The notes under the pieces: generated by a model
The model's database searches: none
What the model saw: only the letters and a program-made list of their open reading frames with translations
Told to the model about the DNA's origin: nothing
Assembly (NCBI RefSeq): GCF_030323545.1
Contig: NZ_CP122954.1
Location: 62,001-126,000 of the forward strand
DNA: 64,000 nt
Source: Helicobacter pylori
Lineage (GTDB): Bacteria; Campylobacterota; Campylobacteria; Campylobacterales; Helicobacteraceae
Direction: 5' to 3'
Position numbers and translations under genes: made by a program
Shown: positions 9,004-18,840 of the stretch, in pieces
Position numbering within the stretch: position 1 is the first letter of the stretch
Layout of the letters: each line of letters begins with the position of its first letter

Positions 9004-10137
9004 ATGAAGACAGAGAAACAAAAATTTTTAGAAATGCGTAAAGATGGGGCGAACTCTGTGCTGATTTTAAGAGGGGATTGGGATTTTAAAACGAGCGTGT
9101 TTCGTTTAGATGAGTTGAAAAAAAAATTATTAGATCATCAAGGGTCTTTAAAAGTGGATTTTTCAGGGTGCCAAAAAATAGATTTTGTTTTTGGCATGTT
9201 TTTATTTGATTTGGTTAGGGAGCGTTCTTTAAACATTGAATTGTGCAATGTGAGCGAGAATAACGCATGCGCTTTGAAAGTGGTTAAAGACTGGCTTGAA
9301 AAAGAAGAGGATTTAGAGTCTAAAAAAGCGGGCAAAAAATACGAACTCATGATCACTAAATTGGGTAAGAGTATCGTAGAAACTTACAACACCTTTTTAA
9401 ACGCGTTCAATTTTTGTGGCATGATTTTATTTTACTTCATTAAAAGCGTTTTTAACCCCAAACGCTTTTGCATCACTCCTTTGCTCTATCATATCAATGA
9501 ATCCGGGTTTAAGGTTTTGCCCGTGAGCATTTTAACGGTGTTTATTGTGGGGTTTGCCGTTGCTTTACAAGGGGCTTTACAATTACAAGACTTGGGCGCG
9601 CCTTTAATGTCGGTGGAAATGACGGCTAAACTCGCTTTAAGAGAGATTGGCCCTTTTATTTTAACCCTTGTGGTTGCTGGGAGGAGCGCGAGCAGTTTTA
9701 CCGCGCAAATTGGGGTGATGAAGATCACTGAAGAATTAGACGCGATGAAAACCATGGGCTTTAACCCTTTTGAATTTTTAGTGTTGCCTAGGGTGTTAGC
9801 CTTAGTGATTGTTTTGCCTTTATTGGTGTTTATTGCCGATGCGTTCGCCATTCTTGGGGGCATGTTTGCGATTAAATACCAATTGGATTTAGGCTTTCCA
9901 AGTTATATAGACAGACTGCATGACACAGTGGGTTGGAATCATTTTTTGGTAGGGATTGTCAAAGCCCCTTTTTGGGGGTTTGCGATTGCGATGGTGGGGT
10001 GCATGCGCGGGTTTGAAGTCAAGGGGGATACTGAGAGCATTGGGCGCTTGACCACTATTAGCGTCGTGAACGCTTTGTTTTGGATCATTTTCTTAGACGC
10101 TGTTTTTTCTATTATCTTTTCTAAGTTGAATATATGA
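9004..10137 (+). CDS. mlaE: MlaE-type lipid ABC permease with N-terminal STAS domain
   Basis: 377 aa. Residues 1-110 form a STAS/MlaB-like fold (SVLILRGDWDFKTSVFRL, then LKVDFSGCQKIDFVFGMFLF). Residues 130-377 are the MlaE/YrbE permease, with several hydrophobic helices and LPRVLALVIVLPLLVF. In E. coli MlaB is a separate protein; here the two are fused. The next genes are MlaF- and MlaD-like, so this is the membrane part of a retrograde phospholipid transporter that keeps outer membrane asymmetry. The stop overlaps the ATPase start by ATGA. Function is from the family. HP1466 is the counterpart in 26695. Confidence 0.88.
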   Translation: MKTEKQKFLEMRKDGANSVLILRGDWDFKTSVFRLDELKKKLLDHQGSLKVDFSGCQKIDFVFGMFLFDLVRERSLNIELCNVSENNACALKVVKDWLEKEEDLESKKAGKKYELMITKLGKSIVETYNTFLNAFNFCGMILFYFIKSVFNPKRFCITPLLYHINESGFKVLPVSILTVFIVGFAVALQGALQLQDLGAPLMSVEMTAKLALREIGPFILTLVVAGRSASSFTAQIGVMKITEELDAMKTMGFNPFEFLVLPRVLALVIVLPLLVFIADAFAILGGMFAIKYQLDLGFPSYIDRLHDTVGWNHFLVGIVKAPFWGFAIAMVGCMRGFEVKGDTESIGRLTTISVVNALFWIIFLDAVFSIIFSKLNI

Positions 10138-10922
10138 TGAGCGCTACTAACAATCAAGTCTTAATTGAAGTGAAGGATCTCCATAGCGCTTTTGGAAGCA
10201 CCATTATTCATAGGGGCGTGAGTTTTAGCGTGCATAAGGGCGAAGTGATGGCGATTTTAGGGGGTTCAGGGAGCGGTAAAAGCACGCTTTTAAGGTGCAT
10301 GATCTTACTCAATCGCCCTACAAAGGGGGAAGTGTTGCTTTTTGGGGAAGATATATGGAAACTCAAAGAAAGAGAGCAGCAAAAGATTTTTAACCGCTGC
10401 GGCATTTGCTTCCAGTTTGGGGCGTTGTATAGCTCTTTAACGGTTTTAGAAAATGTGGGCGTCATGCTAGAACAATACGGCGCTTATTCTAAAAAAATCG
10501 TTGAAGAAATTTCTAAAATGTGGATTGAAAAAGTGGGTTTGCCCCCTAGGGCTTACCACCTTTACCCCTATGAATTGAGCGGGGGGATGAAAAAGCGCGT
10601 GGGTATCGCTAGGGCTATGGCGACTAACCCAGAGATCTTATTTTTAGATGAGCCAACAAGCGGTCTAGATCCTTATAGCGCGGGCAAATTTGATGAACTC
10701 ATCATGACGCTTAAAGAGAGCTTGCAGCTTACGGTGGTGATGATCACGCATGATTTGGACTCCGTGCATGATTGCGTGGACAGGTTTATCATGCTCAAAG
10801 ACGGGCTATTAGAGTTTAATGGGGATTTAAAAGATTTTATCAAAAAAGCTCAAACTCAAGGGCTAGAAGAAGGCAATTTATTCAATTCAACACGAGGAGA
10901 GAAATTTTGGAAAGGCATGTGA
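10134..10922 (+). CDS. mlaF: MlaF-type ABC transporter ATPase
   Basis: 262 aa. Walker A is LGGSGSGKSTLLRCM, the ABC signature is YPYELSGGMKKRVGIARA and Walker B is ILFLDEPTSGLDP, followed by the H-loop ITHDLDS. All nucleotide-binding elements are intact. The CFQFGALYSSLTVLENV stretch around the Q-loop is typical of the MlaF/MKL subgroup. It overlaps mlaE by 4 nt and mlaD by 16 nt, so the subunits are translationally coupled. It powers lipid transfer by the MlaE-type permease. Confidence 0.93.
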   Translation: MMSATNNQVLIEVKDLHSAFGSTIIHRGVSFSVHKGEVMAILGGSGSGKSTLLRCMILLNRPTKGEVLLFGEDIWKLKEREQQKIFNRCGICFQFGALYSSLTVLENVGVMLEQYGAYSKKIVEEISKMWIEKVGLPPRAYHLYPYELSGGMKKRVGIARAMATNPEILFLDEPTSGLDPYSAGKFDELIMTLKESLQLTVVMITHDLDSVHDCVDRFIMLKDGLLEFNGDLKDFIKKAQTQGLEEGNLFNSTRGEKFWKGM

Positions 10923-11722
10923 ATTACACTTTAATCGGCGGGCTCTTCTTTTTATGCTTAGTTTGCATGGTAGGCTTTATTTTATGGCTAGGCCATTTGG
11001 GATTAGATGACGGAAAATATTATGAATATGTGGTTTATACGGACAAAGACTTGGGAGGCATTGCGACCAACTCGCCCGTTAATTACAAAGGGATTCAAGT
11101 GGGTAATGTCATCAAGGTGGGTTTTGCAAAGGATAAAGTGGGGGTGGTCCGTTTGGATTTGATGATTAAATCCAGCGTTAAGATCCGTAAAGACTCCAAA
11201 GTGGCGGTTTCTTCTAGGGGGCTTATGGGGTTAAAATTTTTAGCCTTAGAACAAAGCCACAATGAAGAATTTTATGGCAGCGGCGATAAAGGGGAGCGGA
11301 TTTTGATCTTTAAAGAAGGGCTTATAGATCGCTTGAGCGTGGATGCTAATCAAGCAATGCAAGAAGTGATGAAAGCGATTAAAAATGTGAATAAGATTTT
11401 AGATGATGAAAATGTGGAAAAATTCAAGCACATTCTTGCTTCAGTAGATGATCTCATCGCTAACTTGGATTCAAGAAAGACGCAATTTGATTCCTTGATT
11501 GGCAACGCTAACAATCTTGTTTCTAATGTCAATAATGTGGCTTTAAATGTGGATAAACGCATCAAACAGGGGCAATACGACTTTAAGGCGATGTTTACCC
11601 CCTTGATCATGCAAGCGCAGTTGAGCTTAAGAAACATTGATAATTTTGTGGAAAAAGGCTCTGCTTTGATAGACAAGTTTGACGCTAACCCCTATAAAAC
11701 GATTTTTGGAGAAAGGAAATAA
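10907..11722 (+). CDS. mlaD: MlaD/MCE-domain periplasmic lipid-binding protein
   Basis: 271 aa. A single N-terminal membrane anchor (LIGGLFFLCLVCMVGFILWLG) is followed by the MCE domain. In it, DLGGIATNSPVNYKGIQVGNV and SSRGLMGLKFLALEQ are typical of the MCE barrel that forms the lipid channel. The C-terminal 120 residues are a long helical region rich in Asn and Val. The gene starts inside the ATPase gene (ATG 10907). It presents lipid to the inner membrane permease. Confidence 0.88.
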   Translation: MERHVNYTLIGGLFFLCLVCMVGFILWLGHLGLDDGKYYEYVVYTDKDLGGIATNSPVNYKGIQVGNVIKVGFAKDKVGVVRLDLMIKSSVKIRKDSKVAVSSRGLMGLKFLALEQSHNEEFYGSGDKGERILIFKEGLIDRLSVDANQAMQEVMKAIKNVNKILDDENVEKFKHILASVDDLIANLDSRKTQFDSLIGNANNLVSNVNNVALNVDKRIKQGQYDFKAMFTPLIMQAQLSLRNIDNFVEKGSALIDKFDANPYKTIFGERK

Positions 11723-11724
11723 TC

Positions 11725-12402
11725 ATGAGAGCTACGGCGATAAAAATCTTTTCACTCTCATCAGCATTAGCCCTATTGCTTCAGGGTTGCTTGAGCATCA
11801 ATTTAAAACAAATGCTACCAGAGATCAGAACTTATGATTTGAATGCGAGTTCTTTTGAAATCACGCAATGCCCTAAACCTTTGACTGAAGTGAGACTCAT
11901 TAGTATTTTGAGCGCGGATTTATTCAACACTAAAGAGATCGTGTTTAAAGCCAAAGACGGGCAGATCACGCATGGGAAACACCAAAAATGGATAGACTTG
12001 CCTCGCAACATGCTAAAAACCATGTTCATGCAAGAAGTGCAAAAAGCATGCTTAGGCGTGGCTTTGCCCCCTTATGGTGCGGGCGCGCCAACTTATGCGG
12101 TTCGTTTTACGATTTTATCGTTCTCTCTTTTAGAAAAAGAAAATTCTACCTATAGGGCGGAATTTGCGCTAGGCTATGATATTAGCGTGAAGGGCGATTC
12201 GCATTCTGGAGTGATCATTAAGCATGAAAATATTTCTAGTTTGGAAAATAAAACGACCAAAACGACTAAAAATGGCAATCAAGATTTTCAAGAAAGCGCG
12301 ATACAATCCCTCCAACATGTAAGCGAACAAGCGATGCAAGAAGCGATTTCTTTGATTAAAAAAGCGGTTGAAGCACAAAGCGTAAGCCTGTTAAAAAAAT
12401 AA
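11725..12402 (+). CDS. ABC transporter auxiliary lipoprotein (PqiC/ABC_trans_aux-like)
   Basis: 225 aa. The signal sequence ends in the lipobox LLLQGC, so Cys 22 or so is lipidated. The mature part starts with an IRTYDL segment and has a basic WIDLPRNMLKTMF stretch, resembling the family of lipoproteins that accompany MCE-type ABC transporters. It starts 2 nt after mlaD and is clearly part of the operon. It probably sits on the outer membrane side of the lipid path. This is HP1463 by order. The family match is judged by eye. Confidence 0.7.
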   Translation: MRATAIKIFSLSSALALLLQGCLSINLKQMLPEIRTYDLNASSFEITQCPKPLTEVRLISILSADLFNTKEIVFKAKDGQITHGKHQKWIDLPRNMLKTMFMQEVQKACLGVALPPYGAGAPTYAVRFTILSFSLLEKENSTYRAEFALGYDISVKGDSHSGVIIKHENISSLENKTTKTTKNGNQDFQESAIQSLQHVSEQAMQEAISLIKKAVEAQSVSLLKK

Positions 12403-12420
12403 AACATAAGGAGAAATTGT

Positions 12421-13008
12421 TTGAATTTACGATTGGCTGGAGCAAGCGTTTTAACCGCTTGTGTCTTTTCTGGGTGTTTTTTTTTAAAAATGTTTGATAA
12501 AAAACTTTCTAGCAATGATTGGCATATCCAAAAAGTAGAAATGAACCATCAAGTGTATGACATTGAAACCATGCTCGCTGATAGCGCTTTTAGAGAGCAT
12601 GAAGAAGAGCAAGATTCTTCTCTAAATACCGCTTTACCTGAAGATAAAGCAGCACTTGAAGCCAAAGAGCAAGAGCAGAAAGAAAAAAGAAAACACTGGT
12701 ATGAGCTTTTTAAAAAGAAGCCAAAGCCTAAAAGCTCTATGGGAGAGTTTGTGTTTGATCAAAAAGAAAATCGTATTTATGGGAAAGGCTATTGCAACCG
12801 GTATTTTGCCAGCTATGTATGGCAGGGCGATAGGCACATTGGAATTGAAGACAGCGGGATTTCAAGAAAAGTGTGTAAAGACGAGCATTTGATGGCGTTT
12901 GAATTGGAATTTATGGAGAATTTTAAGGGTAATTTCACGGTAACTAAGGGCAAGGACACGCTCATTTTAGACAACCAAAAAATGAAAATTTATTTGAAAA
13001 CGCCTTGA
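12421..13008 (+). CDS. Lipoprotein with META/HslJ-like C-terminal domain
   Basis: 195 aa from TTG 12421, chosen because AAGGAG at 12409-12414 is well spaced and no ATG fits. The lipobox is VFSGC. A charged linker rich in Glu and Lys (residues 60-100) separates it from a C-terminal domain with NRIYGKGYCNRYFASYVW and a pair of cysteines. That resembles META/HslJ domains, which are small beta folds found in secreted proteins. It follows the mla genes in the same orientation and may be cotranscribed. Function unknown. It corresponds to HP1462, annotated as a secreted protein. Confidence 0.65.
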   Translation: MNLRLAGASVLTACVFSGCFFLKMFDKKLSSNDWHIQKVEMNHQVYDIETMLADSAFREHEEEQDSSLNTALPEDKAALEAKEQEQKEKRKHWYELFKKKPKPKSSMGEFVFDQKENRIYGKGYCNRYFASYVWQGDRHIGIEDSGISRKVCKDEHLMAFELEFMENFKGNFTVTKGKDTLILDNQKMKIYLKTP

Positions 13009-13179
13009 ATGGGTTTTTGATTTCAACAATCTAAAACCACTAAATTAGGATTAAAAAAAATTTTTAAGCGCGTTTTAAGAGATTGTCGCTCGCTTTTGGC
13101 TTTTTGATTGTTGATTATAAAAGATGCTTTGAGCGTTTTTAGATTTAGCACCAAAGCCCCCTAAAAGGACTTTTTGAAA

Positions 13180-14232
13180 TCAAAAAGAGGGTTTAGGGGT
13201 TTTGTCTGTTATTATAGGGAGTTCTGGATAGAGTATTTTAGGTTTTTTACCCTTTAAAGCTCCAAAGAAAGTTTCAATTTTTTTCGCTTCTTCATCGCTG
13301 ATTTCAATGCCCAACTGGATAGAGCCCATTTCTTTGATCGCATCCTTGACATCCCAAAATTGCCCGTTATGGAAATAAGGCATCGTTTCAGTGATATTCC
13401 TTAAAGTAGGCACTTTCACAAGCCCGTTTTTATCGCCTTTGAAATCGCCCACATTAGCGAATTTATAAGGTTTGACCACCCCAAAAGGCTGCATCGTTCC
13501 CCCAAGATTAATGCCGTTATGGCAAGCCACACAGCCTTTAGAAATGAATAAATCCAGCCCTTCTTTTTCGGCTTTACTGAGCGCTTTAGGATTGCCTCTT
13601 AAAAAATCATCATAACGGCTTGGGGTGATGAGCGTGGCTTCAAACATAGCGATACTATCGGCGATCAATTTAAAATCAATTTTGACTTTAGAGCCGTAAG
13701 CTTTTCTAAAGAGTTTGACATAGCCTGGCATGGAATTGATTTTTTCTACCACCACCTTTGGATCAGCCCCCATTTCAAAAGAAGACTGGATCGGCCCTTG
13801 CGCCTGTTCATTTAAATGCGTAACCCTACCATCCCAAAACTGCACATCGTTAAACACAGAGTTATACACCGTTGGGGAGCTTAAAAGGTGGGGGTTTTTC
13901 TTCCATTGAGAGCCTACTGCGCTTGGAACTAAATCCACCCCGCCTAAGCCCAAATTATGGCATGTGTTGCAAGACACGAGATAGGAAGTGGAAATCCTAG
14001 GGTCAAAATAGAGCATTTTGCCTAATTCCACTTGAGCGGAGGTCATGATCTCGCTGTTTTTGGTGCCAATACCCACATCTCTGGTTTTTTTGATTTGGTA
14101 TTCTTTGAGCGCTTTGCCCATAGGCATGGGTTCTAACTGGCTTTCCCTCGCTTTTTTAATCAATTCTAAATCGTTCAAGGCATGAGCGCAAGAAAAAGCC
14201 AAGCAAACGCCCCATAAAATGGATTTTTTCAT
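13180..14232 (-). CDS. Di-haem cytochrome c peroxidase
   Basis: 350 aa with signal peptide MKKSILWGVCLAFSCAHA. It has two CxxCH haem sites, SCNTCHNLG near residue 90 and GCVACHNGINLGG near residue 235, and the typical MPYFHNGQFWDVKDAIKEMG C-terminal region. It reduces periplasmic hydrogen peroxide with electrons from cytochrome c. It is the HP1461 counterpart. The stop codon is inside a perfect 8-bp hairpin (13170-13187), which may end transcription from this side or the other. A TATAAT lies upstream on the minus strand. Confidence 0.95.
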   Translation of the reverse strand: MKKSILWGVCLAFSCAHALNDLELIKKARESQLEPMPMGKALKEYQIKKTRDVGIGTKNSEIMTSAQVELGKMLYFDPRISTSYLVSCNTCHNLGLGGVDLVPSAVGSQWKKNPHLLSSPTVYNSVFNDVQFWDGRVTHLNEQAQGPIQSSFEMGADPKVVVEKINSMPGYVKLFRKAYGSKVKIDFKLIADSIAMFEATLITPSRYDDFLRGNPKALSKAEKEGLDLFISKGCVACHNGINLGGTMQPFGVVKPYKFANVGDFKGDKNGLVKVPTLRNITETMPYFHNGQFWDVKDAIKEMGSIQLGIEISDEEAKKIETFFGALKGKKPKILYPELPIITDKTPKPSF

Positions 14233-14275
14233 GATGAATTCCTAAAATAGCATTAAAAATAATAAAAACTTTCTT

Positions 14276-14281
14276 ATTATA
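14276..14281 (-). promoter_or_regulatory. -10 box for cytochrome c peroxidase gene
   Basis: TATAAT on the minus strand, giving a start near 14269 and a leader of about 37 nt before the ATG at 14232. Seen directly; activity inferred. Confidence 0.5.
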
Positions 14282-14345
14282 ACCACCATTTTAAAATAAT
14301 TTACCACTAAATGAACCGATAAAGAGTTTTTTAAAGAGCGATAGG

Positions 14346-14351
14346 TATAAT
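14346..14351 (+). promoter_or_regulatory. -10 box for dnaE
   Basis: TATAAT on the plus strand, with expected start near 14358. It overlaps an in-frame ATG at 14350. This argues that the real dnaE start is the later ATG at 14380. Confidence 0.55.
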
Positions 14352-14379
14352 GGCGTTAAATCCAAATAGGGGTTATACA

Positions 14380-17300
14380 ATGAAAGAGAATAAAGCCTTC
14401 ACGCATTTGCACTTGCACACGGAATATTCGCTTTTAGACGGGGCGAACAAGATTAAAATTTTGGCCAAACGCGTTAAAGAATTGGGCATGAAAAGCGTGA
14501 GCGTAACCGACCATGGGAACATGTTTGGAGCGATTGATTTTTATACGAGCATGAAAAAAGAAGGCATTAAGCCTATCATCGGCATGGAGGCGTATATCCA
14601 TAATGACGACAACCTTTCTAGCAAAGAAACCAAGCAACGCTTCCATTTGTGCCTGTTCGCTAAAAACCAAGAGGGCTATGAAAATTTGATGTTCTTAAGC
14701 TCTATGGCGTATTTAGAAGGGTTTTATTATTTCCCGCGCATCAATAAAAAGCTTTTAAGAGAGTATTCTAAAGGCATTATCGCTTCTAGCGCGTGCTTGC
14801 AAGGGGAAGTCAATTACCATTTGAATACTCATAATGAGAGAAACCGCAAGTATGGGGCTAAAGGCTATGATGAAGCCAAAAAAATCGCTTGCGAATACCA
14901 GGAGATTTTTGAAGACGACTTTTATTTAGAAATCATGCGCCATGGCATTTTAGATCAGCGATTCATTGATGAGCAAGTCATTAAAATGTCTTTAGAAACG
15001 GGGTTAAAAATCATTGCCACCAACGACACCCACTACACCATGCCTAATGACGCTAAAGCTCAAGAAGTAGCGATGTGCGTAGCGATGGGTAAAACCCTAA
15101 ACGATAAGGGGCGCTTGAAACACTCCGTGCATGAGTTTTACATTAAGTCCCCTGAAGAAATGGCAAAGCTCTTTGCAGACATTCCAGAAGCTTTAGAAAA
15201 CACCCAAGAAATCGCTGATAAATGCGTTTTGGAGATTGATTTAAAAGACGATAAAAAGAACCCCCCAACCCCCCCAAGCTTCAAATTCACTAAAGCTTAC
15301 GCTCAAAATGAGGGACTGGATTTTGAAGATGACGCTTCTTATTTTGCCTATAAGGCCAGAGAGGGCTTGAAAGAGCGCTTAATTTTAGTGCCTAAAGAAA
15401 AGCATGATCAATACAAAGAACGCTTAGAAAAAGAAATTGAAGTCATTACGAACATGAAATTCCCGGGGTATATGCTGATTGTGTGGGATTTTATCCGTTA
15501 CGCTAAAGAAATGGGCATTCCTGTAGGGCCTGGTAGGGGGAGCGCGGCTGGGAGTTTGGTGGCTTTTGCTTTAAAAATCACGGATATTGACCCTTTGAAA
15601 TACGATTTGCTCTTTGAAAGGTTTTTAAACCCTGAAAGAGTCAGCATGCCTGATATTGATACGGATTTTTGCCAGCGCAGGCGTAAGGAAATCATAGAAT
15701 ACATGATTGAAAAATACGGCAAATACAATGTGGCTCAAGTCATCACCTTTAATAAGATGCTGGCTAAAGGCGTGATCAGAGATGTCGCAAGGGTTTTGGA
15801 CATGCCTTATAAAGAAGCCGATGATTTTGCCAAACTCATACCCAACCGCTTAGGCATCACGCTTAAGGGCTATGAAAAAAATGGCGAGTTCATAGAGGGG
15901 GCGTGGGAATTAGAGCCTAAAATCAAGGAATTAGTAGAAAGCAATGAATTAGCCAAACAAGTGTGGGAGTATTCGCTCAATTTAGAGAATTTGAATCGCA
16001 ACGCAGGCGTGCATGCGGCAGCTTTAGTGGTGGATAGCCAAAAAGAGTTGTGGCACAAAACCCCTTTGTTTGCCTCTGAAAAGACCGGCGGTATCGTTAC
16101 GCAATATTCCATGAAGTATTTGGAGCCGGTGGATTTGATTAAGTTTGACTTCTTGGGGCTTAAAACCTTGACCGTGATTGATGATGCGCTTAAAATCATT
16201 AAAACGCAGCACAAAATTAGCGTGGATTTTTTATCGTTGGATATGGACGATCCGAAAGTGTATAAAACGATCCAAAGCGGGGATACGGTGGGGATATTCC
16301 AGATTGAATCCGGGATGTTTCAAGGGCTTAACAAGCGCTTAAGGCCTTCAAGCTTTGAAGACATTATTGCCATTATCGCGCTAGGGAGACCGGGGCCTAT
16401 GGAATCAGGCATGGTAGATGATTTTGTGAATAGAAAGCATGGCGTTGAGCCTATCGCTTATGCGTTTAAAGAATTAGAGCCGATCTTAAAGCCCACTTAC
16501 GGCACGATCGTCTATCAAGAGCAGGTGATGCAAATCGTGCAAACTATCGGTGGTTTTAGTTTGGGTGAAGCGGATCTCATCCGCCGTGCTATGGGGAAAA
16601 AAGACGCTCAAATCATGGCAGATAATAAGGCTAAGTTTGTAGAAGGCGCTAAAAATTTGGGGCATGACGGCCAAAAGTCGGCTAATTTGTGGGATTTGAT
16701 CGTTAAATTTGCCGGCTATGGTTTCAACAAATCGCATTCGGCCGCTTATGCGATGATCACTTTCCAAACGGCGTATTTAAAGACTTATTACAAGCATGAG
16801 TTCATGGCAGCGATGCTCACTAGCGAATCCAATAAGATCGAATCCGTGGCGCGCTATATTGATGAGGTTAGGGCTTTAGAAATTGAAGTGATGCCCCCAC
16901 ACATCAATTCTTCTATGCAAGATTTCAGCGTGGCGGAGTTTAAAAATCAAAAGGGCGAGTTGGAAAAGAAAATCGTGTTTGGTTTAGGAGCGATTAAAGG
17001 GGTTGGGGGTGAGCCGATTAAAAACATCATTGAAGAAAGGGCCAAAGGGGATTATAAGAGTTTAGAAGATTTTATTTCACGGGTGGATTTTTCTAAACTC
17101 ACTAAAAAATCTTTAGAGCCATTAGTGAAATCAGGGAGTTTGGATAATTTAGGCTACACCCGAAAAACCATGCTCGCTCATTTGGATTTGATCTGTGATG
17201 CTGGGCGCGCTAAAGATAAGGCTAATGAAATGATGCAAGGAGGCAACTCCCTTTTTGGAGCCATGGAAGGCGGGACAAAAGAGCAGGTTATTTTAGACAT

Positions 17301-18015
17301 GATTGATTTGGGCGAACATGACGCTAAAACGCTTTTAGAATGCGAGTATGAGACTTTAGGAATTCATGTTTCAGGCAATCCCCTAGATGAGTTTAAAGAA
17401 GAAATTAAGGGCTTTAAAAATTTAGTCAAAAGCATTGATATTGAAGAGTTAGAAATCGGCTCGCAAGCTTATTTGCTGGGTAAAATCATGGAAGTTAAAA
17501 AGAAAATTGGCAAACGAAGCGGTAAGCCTTATGGCACAGCGGACATTTTGGACAGATACGGCAAGTTTGAGCTCATGCTGTTTGAAAAGCAATTGAATGC
17601 TTTAGAAGAGTTGGATATCAATAAGCCTCTAGTGTTTAAATGCAAGATTGAAGAGCAAGAAGAAGTGGCGCGATTAAGGCTTTTTGAAATCTTGGATTTA
17701 GAGAGTGCTAGAGAGGTTAAAATCCCTAAAGCCCGTTATAAAGACCCTGAAAAGCAAAAAGAAGAGGTGCGCGAAATCCCCCCCATTGAAATACTCGCTT
17801 CCAGTTCTTGCTCTTTAGCGATCGTGTTAGAAAACGATGTGAAAAAAGAGTTTTTAAGACAAATCAAAGAGAGTGCTTTAAAACACCAAGGCAAACACCC
17901 CTTGTATTTGATCATTAAAGATAAGGATAAGCAATTCAAAATCCAAAGCGATTTAATGGTAAATGAAAAGATTAAGGACGATTTTAAAGGGTTAGAGTGG
18001 AGGGATTTAGCTTGA
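14380..18015 (+). CDS. dnaE: DNA polymerase III alpha subunit
   Basis: 1211 aa from ATG 14380. An upstream ATG at 14350 lies in the promoter -10 box. The N-terminal PHP domain starts with HLHLHTEYSLLDG. The catalytic region has GPGRGSAAGSLVAF and MPDIDTDFCQRRR with the metal-binding aspartates. GIFQIESGMFQ, then AIIALGRPGPMESGM and KSHSAAYAMITFQTAYLKTYY, are the conserved fingers and core segments. The C-terminus has the OB-fold region used for clamp and template contacts. It is the replicative polymerase. Its stop overlaps the start of the pseudouridine synthase gene. Confidence 0.97.
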   Translation: MKENKAFTHLHLHTEYSLLDGANKIKILAKRVKELGMKSVSVTDHGNMFGAIDFYTSMKKEGIKPIIGMEAYIHNDDNLSSKETKQRFHLCLFAKNQEGYENLMFLSSMAYLEGFYYFPRINKKLLREYSKGIIASSACLQGEVNYHLNTHNERNRKYGAKGYDEAKKIACEYQEIFEDDFYLEIMRHGILDQRFIDEQVIKMSLETGLKIIATNDTHYTMPNDAKAQEVAMCVAMGKTLNDKGRLKHSVHEFYIKSPEEMAKLFADIPEALENTQEIADKCVLEIDLKDDKKNPPTPPSFKFTKAYAQNEGLDFEDDASYFAYKAREGLKERLILVPKEKHDQYKERLEKEIEVITNMKFPGYMLIVWDFIRYAKEMGIPVGPGRGSAAGSLVAFALKITDIDPLKYDLLFERFLNPERVSMPDIDTDFCQRRRKEIIEYMIEKYGKYNVAQVITFNKMLAKGVIRDVARVLDMPYKEADDFAKLIPNRLGITLKGYEKNGEFIEGAWELEPKIKELVESNELAKQVWEYSLNLENLNRNAGVHAAALVVDSQKELWHKTPLFASEKTGGIVTQYSMKYLEPVDLIKFDFLGLKTLTVIDDALKIIKTQHKISVDFLSLDMDDPKVYKTIQSGDTVGIFQIESGMFQGLNKRLRPSSFEDIIAIIALGRPGPMESGMVDDFVNRKHGVEPIAYAFKELEPILKPTYGTIVYQEQVMQIVQTIGGFSLGEADLIRRAMGKKDAQIMADNKAKFVEGAKNLGHDGQKSANLWDLIVKFAGYGFNKSHSAAYAMITFQTAYLKTYYKHEFMAAMLTSESNKIESVARYIDEVRALEIEVMPPHINSSMQDFSVAEFKNQKGELEKKIVFGLGAIKGVGGEPIKNIIEERAKGDYKSLEDFISRVDFSKLTKKSLEPLVKSGSLDNLGYTRKTMLAHLDLICDAGRAKDKANEMMQGGNSLFGAMEGGTKEQVILDMIDLGEHDAKTLLECEYETLGIHVSGNPLDEFKEEIKGFKNLVKSIDIEELEIGSQAYLLGKIMEVKKKIGKRSGKPYGTADILDRYGKFELMLFEKQLNALEELDINKPLVFKCKIEEQEEVARLRLFEILDLESAREVKIPKARYKDPEKQKEEVREIPPIEILASSSCSLAIVLENDVKKEFLRQIKESALKHQGKHPLYLIIKDKDKQFKIQSDLMVNEKIKDDFKGLEWRDLA

Positions 18016-18785
18016 GGATCAACCAGTTTTTAGCCCATTACACCAAGCACTCAAGAAGAGAGGCTGAAAAATTGGTTTTAGAAGGGCGGGTGAAAATCAA
18101 TCATGAGCATGCCAAACTCGCTAGCGTGGTTAAAGAAAACGACAAGGTGTTTTTAGACAAACGACTCATCAAGCCCTTAAAAAACAAAAAATTCAGCGTG
18201 CTGGTCTATCACAAGCCAAAGGGCGAATTAGTGAGTAAAAACGATCCCTTAAAACGGCGCGTGATTTATGAAAGCTTGGAGAAAAAATACGCCCATTTTG
18301 CGCCGGTGGGGCGTTTGGATTTTGCGAGTGAAGGGGTGTTATTATTGAGCGATAGTAAGGCGGTGGTGAGCGTTTTAATGCATGCAAATTTAGAAAAAGA
18401 ATATCTCATTAAAATTCAAGGCTTTGTTACAAGAGAGATGGAGAATGCGATGCAAGAGGGCTTGAAATTAGAAAACGCCACTAATGGAGCGCACCAAAAA
18501 ACCCCCATTAAAAGCATGGAATTTGCCCCCTTTATTGGTTATGAAATCATCAAAAACCATGCCAAATACTCCAAACTTAGAGTCGTTATCAATGAGGGGA
18601 AAAACAGAGAATTGAGGCGTTTTTTTGCGTTTTTTAACGCTGGAGTGTTGGATTTAAGGCGTGTTCGTTATGGTTTTGTGAATTTGAATGCCTTGCCGGT
18701 GGGGAAAACGCGTTTTCTAAACCGCCAAGAATACAACGAGTTGCATGCGTTTATGGCTAATGCGGCTAATTTTAAAGGGGATTAG
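18012..18785 (+). CDS. RluB/RsuA-type 23S rRNA pseudouridine synthase
   Basis: About 257 aa from TTG 18012, preceded by GGAGG at 17998-18002; a GTG at 17997 has no suitable ribosome site. The N-terminal S4 RNA-binding domain is RINQFLAHYTKHSRREAEKL. The catalytic motif is GRLDFASEGVLLLS, with the active-site Asp. KLRVVINEGKNRELRRFF is the conserved C-terminal segment. It converts a uridine in ribosomal RNA to pseudouridine. It overlaps dnaE by 4 nt, so the two are coupled. Confidence 0.9.
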   Translation: MRINQFLAHYTKHSRREAEKLVLEGRVKINHEHAKLASVVKENDKVFLDKRLIKPLKNKKFSVLVYHKPKGELVSKNDPLKRRVIYESLEKKYAHFAPVGRLDFASEGVLLLSDSKAVVSVLMHANLEKEYLIKIQGFVTREMENAMQEGLKLENATNGAHQKTPIKSMEFAPFIGYEIIKNHAKYSKLRVVINEGKNRELRRFFAFFNAGVLDLRRVRYGFVNLNALPVGKTRFLNRQEYNELHAFMANAANFKGD

Positions 18786-18840
18786 CTTATGAGTTATGCT
18801 ATACTTTGGGGTTGGGGGGAAATAAAAAATAAGGATTATC

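Noticed and set aside
15260-15285. C-runs in dnaE as phase-variable tracts
   Set aside because: Six and seven C are short, and dnaE is essential, so switching is not plausible.
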